A DNA stretch of 5,873 bases. Source: UBA6181 sp016934015. GTDB lineage: Bacteria; Bacillota_I; Bacilli_A; Acholeplasmatales; Acholeplasmataceae. The stretch lies in assembly GCA_036584525.1 (NCBI GenBank), contig JAZHDG010000027.1, positions 1 through 5,873 of the forward strand, given 5' to 3'. Positions 1 to 5,075 of the stretch are shown one piece after another. The notes beneath the pieces were generated by a model. It was not told the DNA's origin. It worked only from the letters and a program-made list of their open reading frames with translations, and did not search any database. The stretch's first letter is position 1, and every line of letters begins with the position of its first letter. The translations under genes were made by a program, and so were the position numbers.

Positions 1-485
1 TCCAAACCATTCGGAAAACAGCGAGAGCCATCATTATGAATGAGCATAAAGAAGTTCTGATGGCTTATTCGAATTACTATAATGATTTCATGTTTCCCGG
101 TGGTGGAATCCATCATTATGAAAATCCATTGGAAGCTCTGGTTCGTGAAATGAAAGAAGAGCTTGGTGCGATTAATCCAAAAGTAAAAGAACCATTTGGT
201 TACACAGAAGAAATAAGATATGGTTATCATGGAGATCATCGTGTTTTCCAACAAATATCGAATTACTATATATGTGAAATTGATGGGTTCGGACAACAGC
301 ATTTGAAAGGGAATGAAACGTTTTATGGGATTAAGCCTTTATGGGCGAAGATTGACGATGTGATACAACATAATTTTCAAGTTTTACAGGATGAAAAGCA
401 TCAAGAAAAAGGATTAAAAACGGTTTTATTACGCGAAAATCAAGTATTATCAAAACTCAAGGAGATTATCGATGAGAAAATTTGA
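1..485 (+). CDS. Nudix hydrolase, 5'-truncated by the window edge
   Basis: The frame is open from base 3 to the TGA at 483-485. An ATG at 36 exists, but the codons before it already read as Nudix sequence (QTIRKTARAII, the first beta strand), and no ribosome binding site precedes that ATG. The true start is therefore upstream of the window. Counting from the ATG at 36, a complete Nudix box GX5EX7REUXEEXGU lies at residues 23-45 (bases 102-170), with the metal-binding REMKEELG core and the usual preceding FPGG. Family knowledge: Nudix enzymes hydrolyse a nucleoside diphosphate linked to another group, using Mg2+, in the cytoplasm. The substrate cannot be read from the sequence; the neighbouring dut makes a nucleotide-pool cleaning role plausible, which is inference. 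The C-terminal end is Lys/Glu-rich. The last 14 nt overlap dut, which suggests co-transcription and translational coupling. Confidence 0.9.
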   Translation, partial: QTIRKTARAIIMNEHKEVLMAYSNYYNDFMFPGGGIHHYENPLEALVREMKEELGAINPKVKEPFGYTEEIRYGYHGDHRVFQQISNYYICEIDGFGQQHLKGNETFYGIKPLWAKIDDVIQHNFQVLQDEKHQEKGLKTVLLRENQVLSKLKEIIDEKI

Positions 486-924
486 AATTGCTAAAGGTTA
501 TGAAACACAACATGTCATTATTCCCAAAAGAGCAACGAATAAAAGTGCAGGTTATGATCTTTCATCTATTGAAGATGTTGTGATTAAACCACAACAAATT
601 AAACTGGTTAAAACAGGTTTAAAAGCAATGATGCCAAATGATGAAGCACTCTTCATTTTTCCGAGATCATCCTTGGCAATCAAAAAGGGATTAGTGATGA
701 GTAACTCAGTTGGTGTTGTAGATGCTGATTATTATGGAAATCCCGATAACGATGGTTTGATTATGGTTCCACTCATGAATATCTTAGATCATGATGTCAT
801 CGTACAAAAAGGTGACCGAATTGCACAAGGGATTTTTTTAAAGTATGAAGTTACATCAGATGATGAACCCACAAATGCAACCCGTATGGGTGGTTTTGGA
901 AGTAGTGGACATAAACCGCTGTAA
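472..924 (+). CDS. dut: dUTP diphosphatase (dUTPase), trimeric type
   Basis: This 150-residue protein hydrolyses dUTP to dUMP and diphosphate, keeping uracil out of DNA and supplying dUMP for thymidylate synthesis. All five motifs of the homotrimeric family are present in order: motif 1 AGYDL (26-30), motif 2 PRSSLAIKKG (64-73), motif 3 GVVDADYYG (81-89) with probable catalytic Asp84 and the uracil-pocket Tyr at 87 or 88, motif 4 KGDRIAQG (113-120), and motif 5 the C-terminal lid RMGGFGSSG (138-146). The NPDND stretch (90-94) after motif 3 is longer than in the E. coli enzyme and, from memory, recalls Bacillus and phage dUTPases. The start ATG at 472 has AAGGAG at 459-464, 7 nt upstream and inside the Nudix gene. 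Stop is TAA at 922-924. No convincing terminator follows, so some transcription may run on into rpsB. Confidence 0.95.
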   Translation: MRKFEIAKGYETQHVIIPKRATNKSAGYDLSSIEDVVIKPQQIKLVKTGLKAMMPNDEALFIFPRSSLAIKKGLVMSNSVGVVDADYYGNPDNDGLIMVPLMNILDHDVIVQKGDRIAQGIFLKYEVTSDDEPTNATRMGGFGSSGHKPL

Positions 925-932
925 AAAGACAT

Positions 933-948
933 AAAGTAAATACTTTAC
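933..948. repeat. Small AT-rich inverted repeat upstream of rpsB promoter
   Basis: Two nested readings are possible: AAAGTA-AA-TACTTT (933-946) and GTAAA-TAC-TTTAC (936-948). It begins 8 bases after the dut stop codon and its right arm overlaps the alternative -35 box TTTACA (944-949). No T-tract follows, so it is not a standard terminator. It could be an operator, an upstream promoter element or chance in AT-rich DNA. Confidence 0.3.
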
Positions 949-950
949 AC

Positions 951-979
951 TTGCAAATCAATGCCGAATATGATATATT
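951..979 (+). promoter_or_regulatory. Probable sigma-A-type promoter for rpsB
   Basis: A -35 box TTGCAA (951-956, 4 of 6 to consensus) is followed after 17 bp by a -10 box TATATT (974-979, 5 of 6). TG at 971-972 forms an extended -10 (TGnTATATT). An alternative pair, TTTACA (944-949) with TATGAT (969-974), scores 5 of 6 in each box but has a long 19-bp spacer. The predicted transcription start near 985-987 would give a leader of roughly 100 nt before rpsB. This is read by eye. Confidence 0.6.
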
Positions 980-1002
980 TAGAAAGGCTATGAAAATAAG
1001 CA

Positions 1003-1058
1003 TGCATTATGTTCGGTTACTCAGGTGCCCTAACGGGTGGGTAATCTTAAGTAGTGCA
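1003..1058 (+). ncRNA. Structured 5' leader of rpsB, candidate S2 autoregulatory element
   Basis: The leader folds into one long stem-loop with three helices. P1 pairs 1003-1010 with 1051-1058 (eight pairs, two of them G-U). A symmetric 4x4 internal loop follows (1011-1014 and 1047-1050). P2 pairs 1015-1022 (GGTTACTC) with 1039-1046 (GGGTAATC), eight pairs including two G-U. A four-base bulge AGGT (1023-1026) leads to P3, GCCC (1027-1030) with GGGT (1035-1038), closed by the loop TAAC. No T-run follows, so this is not a terminator, and the ribosome binding site at 1076-1080 stays free in this fold. rpsB is autoregulated by S2 through its leader in E. coli; that this hairpin does the same job here is inference. 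I do not recognise it as a named RNA family. Confidence 0.5.
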
Positions 1059-1089
1059 GAAGCAAAAACAAAAATGGAGGAATTAACAC

Positions 1090-2046
1090 ATGGCAGTCGT
1101 TTCAATGAAACAATTATTAGAGTCTGGTGTGCACTTCGGTCATGCGACACGTCGCTGGAACCCAAAAATGGCACCGTACATCTTCACGTCAAGAAATGGT
1201 ATTTATATCATCGACTTGAAGAAAACCGCTGAAGAAATCGAAAAATCTTATCAAGCACTATTCCAAATTGTGCAAGATGGAGGCAAGGTTTTATTTATCG
1301 GAACAAAGAAGCAAGCACAAGAAGCAGTTAAAGAAGAAGCAATCCGTACAGGTCAATTTTATGTTGATCAACGTTGGTTAGGTGGAACATTAACAAACTT
1401 CAAAACAATCCGTCGTCGGATTAAACGTCTACACGATCTTTACAAAATGGAAGAAGACGGTGTATTTGAGAAACTTCCTAAAAAAGAAGTTCAACAATTA
1501 AAGCATGAAAGAGAACGCTTAGAAAAATTCTTAGGCGGAATCAAAGACATGAAGAAAGTTCCAGAAGCTATCTTTATCGTTGATCCACGTAAAGAAAAGA
1601 ATGCAATTCTTGAAGCACGTAAACTCGGTATTGCAGTATTTGGTATCGTTGATACTAATTGTGATCCTGATGATGTAGACTATATTATCCCTGCAAACGA
1701 TGATGCAATCAGAGCAGTTAAGTTAATTGCATGGGTTATGGGTAACGCTGTGATTGAAGCACAAGGCGGTGTCGTTGAAAAATATGATGATGAAACAGCA
1801 TCAATTCCACCAAAACGTGAAAAAGCACCAGTGAGACCAAGAGAAGAAAAGCCTCAACCTGTTGAGGAAACAGAAGACGAAGTTATAGAAGAAGTTGAAG
1901 ACGAAGTTGAAGAAGAAATCGAAGGATTGACTGAAGAACAACTCGAAGCTATGACTGTTGCTGAATTACGCGCACTTGCTAAAGAACGCGGAATTACTGG
2001 TTTTTCAACCCTTAAAAAAGCAGAACTCATCGATTTATTAAAATAA
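1090..2046 (+). CDS. rpsB: 30S ribosomal protein S2 with acidic tail and C-terminal Rho_N/SAP-like domain
   Basis: S2 is a late-assembling 30S protein between the head and body of the small subunit. Residues 1-231 are a typical S2: MKQLLESGVHFGHATRRWNPKMAPYIF at the N terminus, then IGTKKQAQ, DQRWLGGTLTNF, the coiled-coil arm rich in Lys/Arg/Glu (about 105-150), IFIVDP, GIVDTNCDP and IPANDDAIRA. The protein has 318 residues against about 246 in B. subtilis. The extra part is a Pro/Lys/Arg/Glu-rich linker (232-258), an acidic stretch (259-278), and a 34-residue end (285-318; bases 1942-2043) containing MTVAELRALAKERGI and KKAELIDLL, which looks like a Rho_N or SAP-type helical module. The ATG at 1090 has GGAGG at 1076-1080, 9 nt upstream. 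It sits behind its own probable promoter and structured leader, and a terminator-like hairpin follows. The role of the tail is unknown. Confidence 0.97.
   Translation: MAVVSMKQLLESGVHFGHATRRWNPKMAPYIFTSRNGIYIIDLKKTAEEIEKSYQALFQIVQDGGKVLFIGTKKQAQEAVKEEAIRTGQFYVDQRWLGGTLTNFKTIRRRIKRLHDLYKMEEDGVFEKLPKKEVQQLKHERERLEKFLGGIKDMKKVPEAIFIVDPRKEKNAILEARKLGIAVFGIVDTNCDPDDVDYIIPANDDAIRAVKLIAWVMGNAVIEAQGGVVEKYDDETASIPPKREKAPVRPREEKPQPVEETEDEVIEEVEDEVEEEIEGLTEEQLEAMTVAELRALAKERGITGFSTLKKAELIDLLK
1873..1920 (+). repeat. 24-bp imperfect tandem duplication in the acidic tail of rpsB
   Basis: Two adjacent 24-base units (1873-1896 and 1897-1920) match at 20 of 24 positions and encode EDEVIEEV followed by EDEVEEEI. 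The reading frame is kept. This looks like local expansion of the low-complexity acidic linker between the S2 core and the C-terminal module. Confidence 0.6.
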
Positions 2047-2052
2047 ATGCTA

Positions 2053-2082
2053 AAAGGGGAACTTATGCTCCCCTTTATTTTT
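2053..2082 (+). terminator. Rho-independent terminator or attenuator between rpsB and tsf
   Basis: AAAGGGGA (2053-2060) pairs perfectly with TCCCCTTT (2069-2076) around an 8-base loop, followed by A and five T residues (2078-2082). The four G-C pairs and the T-rich tail, six bases after the rpsB stop codon, are typical of an intrinsic terminator. The tail is interrupted by one A and the loop is largish, so read-through into tsf is likely. Confidence 0.75.
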
Positions 2083-2102
2083 AAACAAAAATAAAATATA
2101 AT
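2074..2102 (+). promoter_or_regulatory. Possible promoter for tsf
   Basis: A perfect TATAAT lies at 2097-2102. The best-spaced -35 (17 bp) is TTTATT at 2074-2079, which matches consensus at only 3 of 6 positions and overlaps the terminator. Transcription would start near 2108-2110, just before the ribosome binding site AGGAGG (2114-2119). The flanking DNA is very AT-rich, so a chance TATAAT is quite possible. Confidence 0.33.
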
Positions 2103-2128
2103 AATATTAATCTAGGAGGATTATCAAT

Positions 2129-3004
2129 ATGGCAATAACTGCACAACAAGTTAAAGAATTAAGAGAAAGAACTGGCGCTGGTATGATGGATTGTAAAGGC
2201 GCTCTTGAACATACAAACGGTGATATGGAAGCCGCAATCGACTATTTAAGAGAAAAGGGAATTGCAAAAGCTGCTAAAAAAGCAGGAAGAATTGCAGCTG
2301 AAGGTCTATGTAATGTCGTCATAAACGGTAATGAGGCTGTCATCTATGAATTAAATTCAGAAACAGACTTTGTTGCTAAAAACAACCAATTTCTTGACCT
2401 TTTAAATGAAGTTGGTCAAGCAATTTTAAATTCAAAAGTAACCAATTCTGAAGAAGCACTTCAAATCGTTTTAAATGGTAAAACATTAGAAACAGTTATT
2501 GCTGATGCAACCGCAACGATTGGTGAAAAAATTTCCTTAAGACGTGTAACTCGTGTGACTAAGAGTGCATCTGAAGGATTCGGGTCTTATCTACACATGG
2601 GTGGACGTATTGCAGTCATTAATGTGATGGAAAAAGATGATTTTGAAGTCGCAAAAGATATGGCAATGCATATTGCAGCACAAAATCCAAGATATCTTGA
2701 TCGTTCACAAGTTGATCAAGAAACTTTAGAGCATGAAAAACATGTCTTAACACAACAAGCTTTAGCGGAAGGTAAACCAGCAAACATCGTTGACAAAATG
2801 GTCATTGGTCGTTTAAATAAATACTTACAAGATATTTGTTTAGTTGACCAAGGATTCGTTAAAGATCCTGATCAAAAGGTTAGTGAATACTTAAAATCAA
2901 ATAAAAACAGCGTAAAATCTTTCATTCGTCTAGCTGTCGGTGAAGGTATTGAAAAGAAAGAAGAAGATTTCGCAGCTGAAGTTGCAGCACAATTAAAAAA
3001 ATAA
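2129..3004 (+). CDS. tsf: Translation elongation factor EF-Ts
   Basis: EF-Ts is the guanine nucleotide exchange factor that releases GDP from EF-Tu. The 291-residue length is close to that of the Bacillus protein. The N-terminal UBA-like domain (about 1-55) carries VKELRERTGAGMMDCKGAL, ending in the GIAKAAKKAGRIAAEG segment. The core contains TDFVAKN at 79-85; Asp80 and Phe81 align with the E. coli residues that disturb the Mg2+ site of EF-Tu. The second signature, MHIAAQNPRYLDR, is also present, followed by the coiled-coil and C-terminal regions. ATG at 2129 is served by AGGAGG at 2114-2119, 9 nt upstream. It follows rpsB as in most bacteria, but an 82-nt gap with a terminator and perhaps a promoter separates them, so its level may be set apart from that of S2. 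pyrH begins 25 nt after its stop. Confidence 0.97.
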   Translation: MAITAQQVKELRERTGAGMMDCKGALEHTNGDMEAAIDYLREKGIAKAAKKAGRIAAEGLCNVVINGNEAVIYELNSETDFVAKNNQFLDLLNEVGQAILNSKVTNSEEALQIVLNGKTLETVIADATATIGEKISLRRVTRVTKSASEGFGSYLHMGGRIAVINVMEKDDFEVAKDMAMHIAAQNPRYLDRSQVDQETLEHEKHVLTQQALAEGKPANIVDKMVIGRLNKYLQDICLVDQGFVKDPDQKVSEYLKSNKNSVKSFIRLAVGEGIEKKEEDFAAEVAAQLKK

Positions 3005-3029
3005 AATCAATTTGAGGAGCGTGGCGAAT

Positions 3030-3746
3030 ATGTACCAAAGAGTCATCTTAAAACTTAGTGGTGAAGCTTTAAAGGGCAACGGAAATTATGGCATCCATCC
3101 GATAACCGTTAAAGGTATTGCCACCGAAATCAAAGAGATCTATGAAATGGGTATCCAAATTGGTATCGTTGTTGGTGCCGGTAATTTGTGGCGTGGGAAA
3201 ATCGGTGAAGAACTCGGTATGGATCGCACACAAGCGGATTATATGGGCATGTTAGGTACTATAATGAATGGGTTAGCACTCCAAGATGCTTTAGAATCTA
3301 TTAATGTACCAACACGTGTTATGACTGTTTTACCAGTCGCAGCGGTAGCTGAACCATATATTCGAAGACGGGCACTCAGACATTTTGAAAAAGGCCGTGT
3401 ACTCATTTTTTCAGGAGGAACTGGATCACCATATTTTTCAACAGATACTGCTGCAGCGCTACGTGCTGCTGAATTAAATGCAGATATTATTTTAATGGCG
3501 AAAAATGGTATTGAAGGTGTTTATGATAAAGACCCTAAAAAGCATGGGGATGCCACAATGTTTACTGAATTATCTCAAGAACAAGTTTTACAACAAAAGC
3601 TTGCAGTGATGGATCAGACAGCAGCATCCATGTGTCGTGAAAATAAAATTGATATTTTAGTCTTCAATATGAATCAACATGGTAATATTAAAAAAGCCGT
3701 GATGCAAGAACCAATTGGAACATTGGTTAAATGGGAGGAAAAGTAA
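3030..3746 (+). CDS. pyrH: UMP kinase (uridylate kinase)
   Basis: PyrH phosphorylates UMP to UDP with ATP, the entry step to UTP and CTP synthesis. It is the bacterial hexameric enzyme of the amino acid kinase family, unrelated to eukaryotic UMP/CMP kinase. Seen here: the N-terminal KLSGEAL (8-14), the GAGNLWRG loop (49-56), MDRTQADYMGMLGT (64-77), AEPYIRRRALRH (107-118), and the nucleotide-site segment GGTGSPYFSTDTAAALRAAE (129-148). The last is followed by MAKNGIEGVYDKDP, which is diagnostic of PyrH. The 238 residues match the usual length of about 240. I chose ATG 3030 because GAGGAG (3014-3019) lies 10 nt upstream. The in-frame TTG at 3012 overlaps that ribosome binding site and would add six atypical residues. 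frr starts only 2 nt after the stop, so the two are surely co-transcribed. Confidence 0.96.
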   Translation: MYQRVILKLSGEALKGNGNYGIHPITVKGIATEIKEIYEMGIQIGIVVGAGNLWRGKIGEELGMDRTQADYMGMLGTIMNGLALQDALESINVPTRVMTVLPVAAVAEPYIRRRALRHFEKGRVLIFSGGTGSPYFSTDTAAALRAAELNADIILMAKNGIEGVYDKDPKKHGDATMFTELSQEQVLQQKLAVMDQTAASMCRENKIDILVFNMNQHGNIKKAVMQEPIGTLVKWEEK

Positions 3747-3748
3747 CA

Positions 3749-4303
3749 ATGGATGAACAAGCAGATTTAATCTTAATGGAAATTGAAGATCATATGTCAA
3801 AAACCATTGACATATTACGTCGTGATTTTGCGCAAGTACGTACCGGTCGAGCTAATCCAAGCATTTTAGATCGTTTAGTTGTATCCTATTATGGCGCAGA
3901 TACGCCATTACGTCAAATTTCATCTGTGTCCGTGGTAGAAGGAAATCAACTATACATTAAGCCCTTTGACAAAACTATTTTAAAAGGTATTGAACATGCA
4001 ATTCAAGCATCAGATCTTGGATTAAATCCAGTTAATGATGGTGTTGGATTACGATTGGTATTCCCACAACCAACAGAACAAAGACGAAAAGAACTTGTTA
4101 AAGATGTTGAAAAAATGGGTGAAGTTGCAAAAGTAAGCATTCGAAATGTTCGTCGCGATGGCAATGAACATATCAAAAAATTATCATTAACTGAAGATGA
4201 TGAAAAAGGATATTTAAATGATGTTCAAGACATCACTGATAAAATGATTAAAAAAGTTGATGAAGAAATTAAAATAAAATCGGATGAACTTCTAAAGATT
4301 TAA
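3749..4303 (+). CDS. frr: Ribosome recycling factor (RRF)
   Basis: RRF, together with EF-G, splits the post-termination ribosome into subunits. The 184-residue length matches the family (about 185). Domain I helices are visible at both ends: VRTGRANPSILD (30-41) near the N terminus and the late helix containing VSIRNVRRDGN. Domain II lies between, with SVVEGNQLYIKPFD followed by GLNPVNDG and FPQPTEQRRKEL. Start ATG 3749 is preceded by GGAGG (3734-3738) at 10 nt. An in-frame ATG at 3731 lies inside pyrH, directly against that ribosome binding site, and would only add MGGKVT, so it is not used. The gene is last in the tsf-pyrH-frr block: a strong terminator begins one base after its stop codon. 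Confidence 0.97.
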   Translation: MDEQADLILMEIEDHMSKTIDILRRDFAQVRTGRANPSILDRLVVSYYGADTPLRQISSVSVVEGNQLYIKPFDKTILKGIEHAIQASDLGLNPVNDGVGLRLVFPQPTEQRRKELVKDVEKMGEVAKVSIRNVRRDGNEHIKKLSLTEDDEKGYLNDVQDITDKMIKKVDEEIKIKSDELLKI

Positions 4304-4304
4304 T

Positions 4305-4327
4305 AAAAGGCCTCAGGCCTTTTTTTT
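4305..4327 (+). terminator. Strong Rho-independent terminator after frr
   Basis: AAAAGGCC (4305-4312) pairs with GGCCTTTT (4316-4323) around a tight TCA loop, and the T-run continues to 4327 (eight T in all). It starts one base after the frr stop codon and closes the translation-gene block. With only four A residues on the other side, activity on the minus strand is doubtful. Confidence 0.9.
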
Positions 4328-4354
4328 GTGAATTTGTGTTAAAATACCTATAAC
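4326..4354 (+). promoter_or_regulatory. Probable promoter for uppS-cdsA
   Basis: TTGTGA (4326-4331, 4 of 6) and TATAAC (4349-4354, 5 of 6) are separated by 17 bp. The -35 box sits on the tail of the frr terminator, and the -10 lies in the left arm of the palindrome at 4349-4367. The start would fall near 4360, about 40 nt before uppS. A second candidate -10, TATAAT at 4379-4384, is perfect but has only TTTCAT (4356-4361) as a -35 and would leave a leader of about 10 nt that cuts into the ribosome binding site. Confidence 0.45.
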
Positions 4355-4372
4355 ATTTCATGTTATATGAAA
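4349..4372. promoter_or_regulatory. Overlapping inverted repeats in the uppS promoter region, candidate operator
   Basis: A perfect 8-bp inverted repeat, TATAACAT-TTC-ATGTTATA, spans 4349-4367. A second one, TTTCAT-GTTAT-ATGAAA, spans 4356-4372 and shares bases with the first, so the two could not form as RNA hairpins together. They sit over the predicted -10 and start site. A dimeric repressor site or an RNA switch are both possible; chance is not excluded in such AT-rich DNA. Confidence 0.4.
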
Positions 4373-4400
4373 CTAGGGTATAATGATAAAGGTGATACAT

Positions 4401-5075
4401 ATGGAGTTATCAAATATCCCAAAACATGTGGGTATTATAATGGATGGCAATGGCAGATGGGCAAAAAAACGTGGACAACCTCGGTCTTTTGGTCATTACA
4501 TGGGTGGAAGAAACATTTTTACCATTGCGAAAGAAGCACAGAATTTAGGAATTGAAACATTAACACTTTATGCGTTTAGTACTGAAAATTGGAAAAGACC
4601 TCAAGATGAGGTTGATTACTTAATGCAAACTCCAGTTGATTTTTATCATAAAAATAAAGATAAATTTGAAAAAGTTGATTATAAGATATCGTTTATTGGT
4701 CGTAGAGATCGAATTCCAACAAATTTACTAGAAGTCATGCTTGATATGGAATCGAAGACAAAGGATTATCAAGGTTTTGAGCTTGTGGTTGCACTTGATT
4801 ATGGTGGATATGATGAAATCATTCGTGCCGTCAATCAATCAACATTACCTGTTGATCAATCTGAAATCGAAAAGCATTTGATGTTAAATAAACCAGTAGA
4901 TTTATTGATTCGAACGAGTGGAGAGATGCGCTTATCAAATTTTCTTTTATGGCAAGCATCTTATGCTGAACTATATTTTACTAAAATACATTGGCCATCA
5001 TTTAACGGCAAACAACTCATCAAAGCATTAAAAAATTATCAAAAGCGAAATCGCCGTTATGGAGGATTAAAATGA
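4401..5075 (+). CDS. uppS: Undecaprenyl diphosphate synthase (cis-prenyltransferase), compact form
   Basis: UppS adds isopentenyl units in cis to farnesyl diphosphate, making the C55 lipid carrier used for envelope glycans. Visible landmarks match the E. coli enzyme in spacing: IMDGNGRWA with catalytic Asp15, His32 (GHYMGG), AFSTENWKRP (58-67), LDYGG (132-136), and RTSGEMR (171-177) followed by SNFLLWQASYAELYFT with Glu190. Spacing is preserved for Asp15-His32 (E. coli 26-43) and Glu175-Glu190 (198-213). At 224 residues it is shorter than the usual 250-260, with a short N terminus and a compressed stretch at about 145-165. The Arg normally after YGG is Tyr137. Start ATG 4401 has AAAGGTGAT (4388-4396), complementary to the 16S tail. 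An in-frame ATG at 4383 lacks a ribosome binding site. The stop TGA overlaps the cdsA start (ATGA). Confidence 0.94.
   Translation: MELSNIPKHVGIIMDGNGRWAKKRGQPRSFGHYMGGRNIFTIAKEAQNLGIETLTLYAFSTENWKRPQDEVDYLMQTPVDFYHKNKDKFEKVDYKISFIGRRDRIPTNLLEVMLDMESKTKDYQGFELVVALDYGGYDEIIRAVNQSTLPVDQSEIEKHLMLNKPVDLLIRTSGEMRLSNFLLWQASYAELYFTKIHWPSFNGKQLIKALKNYQKRNRRYGGLK

Noticed and set aside
36..485. ATG at 36 as the start of the Nudix gene
   Set aside because: The upstream in-frame codons encode the first Nudix strand (RKTARAII), and no ribosome binding site precedes this ATG. The gene enters from outside the window.
985..1089. T-box or metabolite riboswitch ahead of rpsB
   Set aside because: I found no T-box sequence, no terminator/antiterminator pair and no known aptamer core. 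A ribosomal-protein leader fits better.
951..1232. A 93-residue reading frame starting with TTG across the rpsB leader
   Set aside because: It begins on the predicted -35 box, has no ribosome binding site or recognisable protein features, and runs out of frame into rpsB.
3012..3029. TTG at 3012 as the pyrH start
   Set aside because: Its G is part of the GAGGAG ribosome binding site that serves ATG 3030, and the added residues are unlike PyrH N termini.
3731..3748. ATG at 3731 as the frr start
   Set aside because: It lies within pyrH and abuts the GGAGG that serves ATG 3749; RRF of normal length starts at 3749.
4383..4400. ATG at 4383 as the uppS start
   Set aside because: It overlaps the TATAAT at 4379-4384 and has no ribosome binding site, whereas ATG 4401 has AAAGGTGAT well placed before it.
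4367..4555. A 62-residue frame overlapping the uppS start
   Set aside because: It is an out-of-frame shadow of uppS; its Trp- and Tyr-rich product comes from reading the uppS codons shifted.
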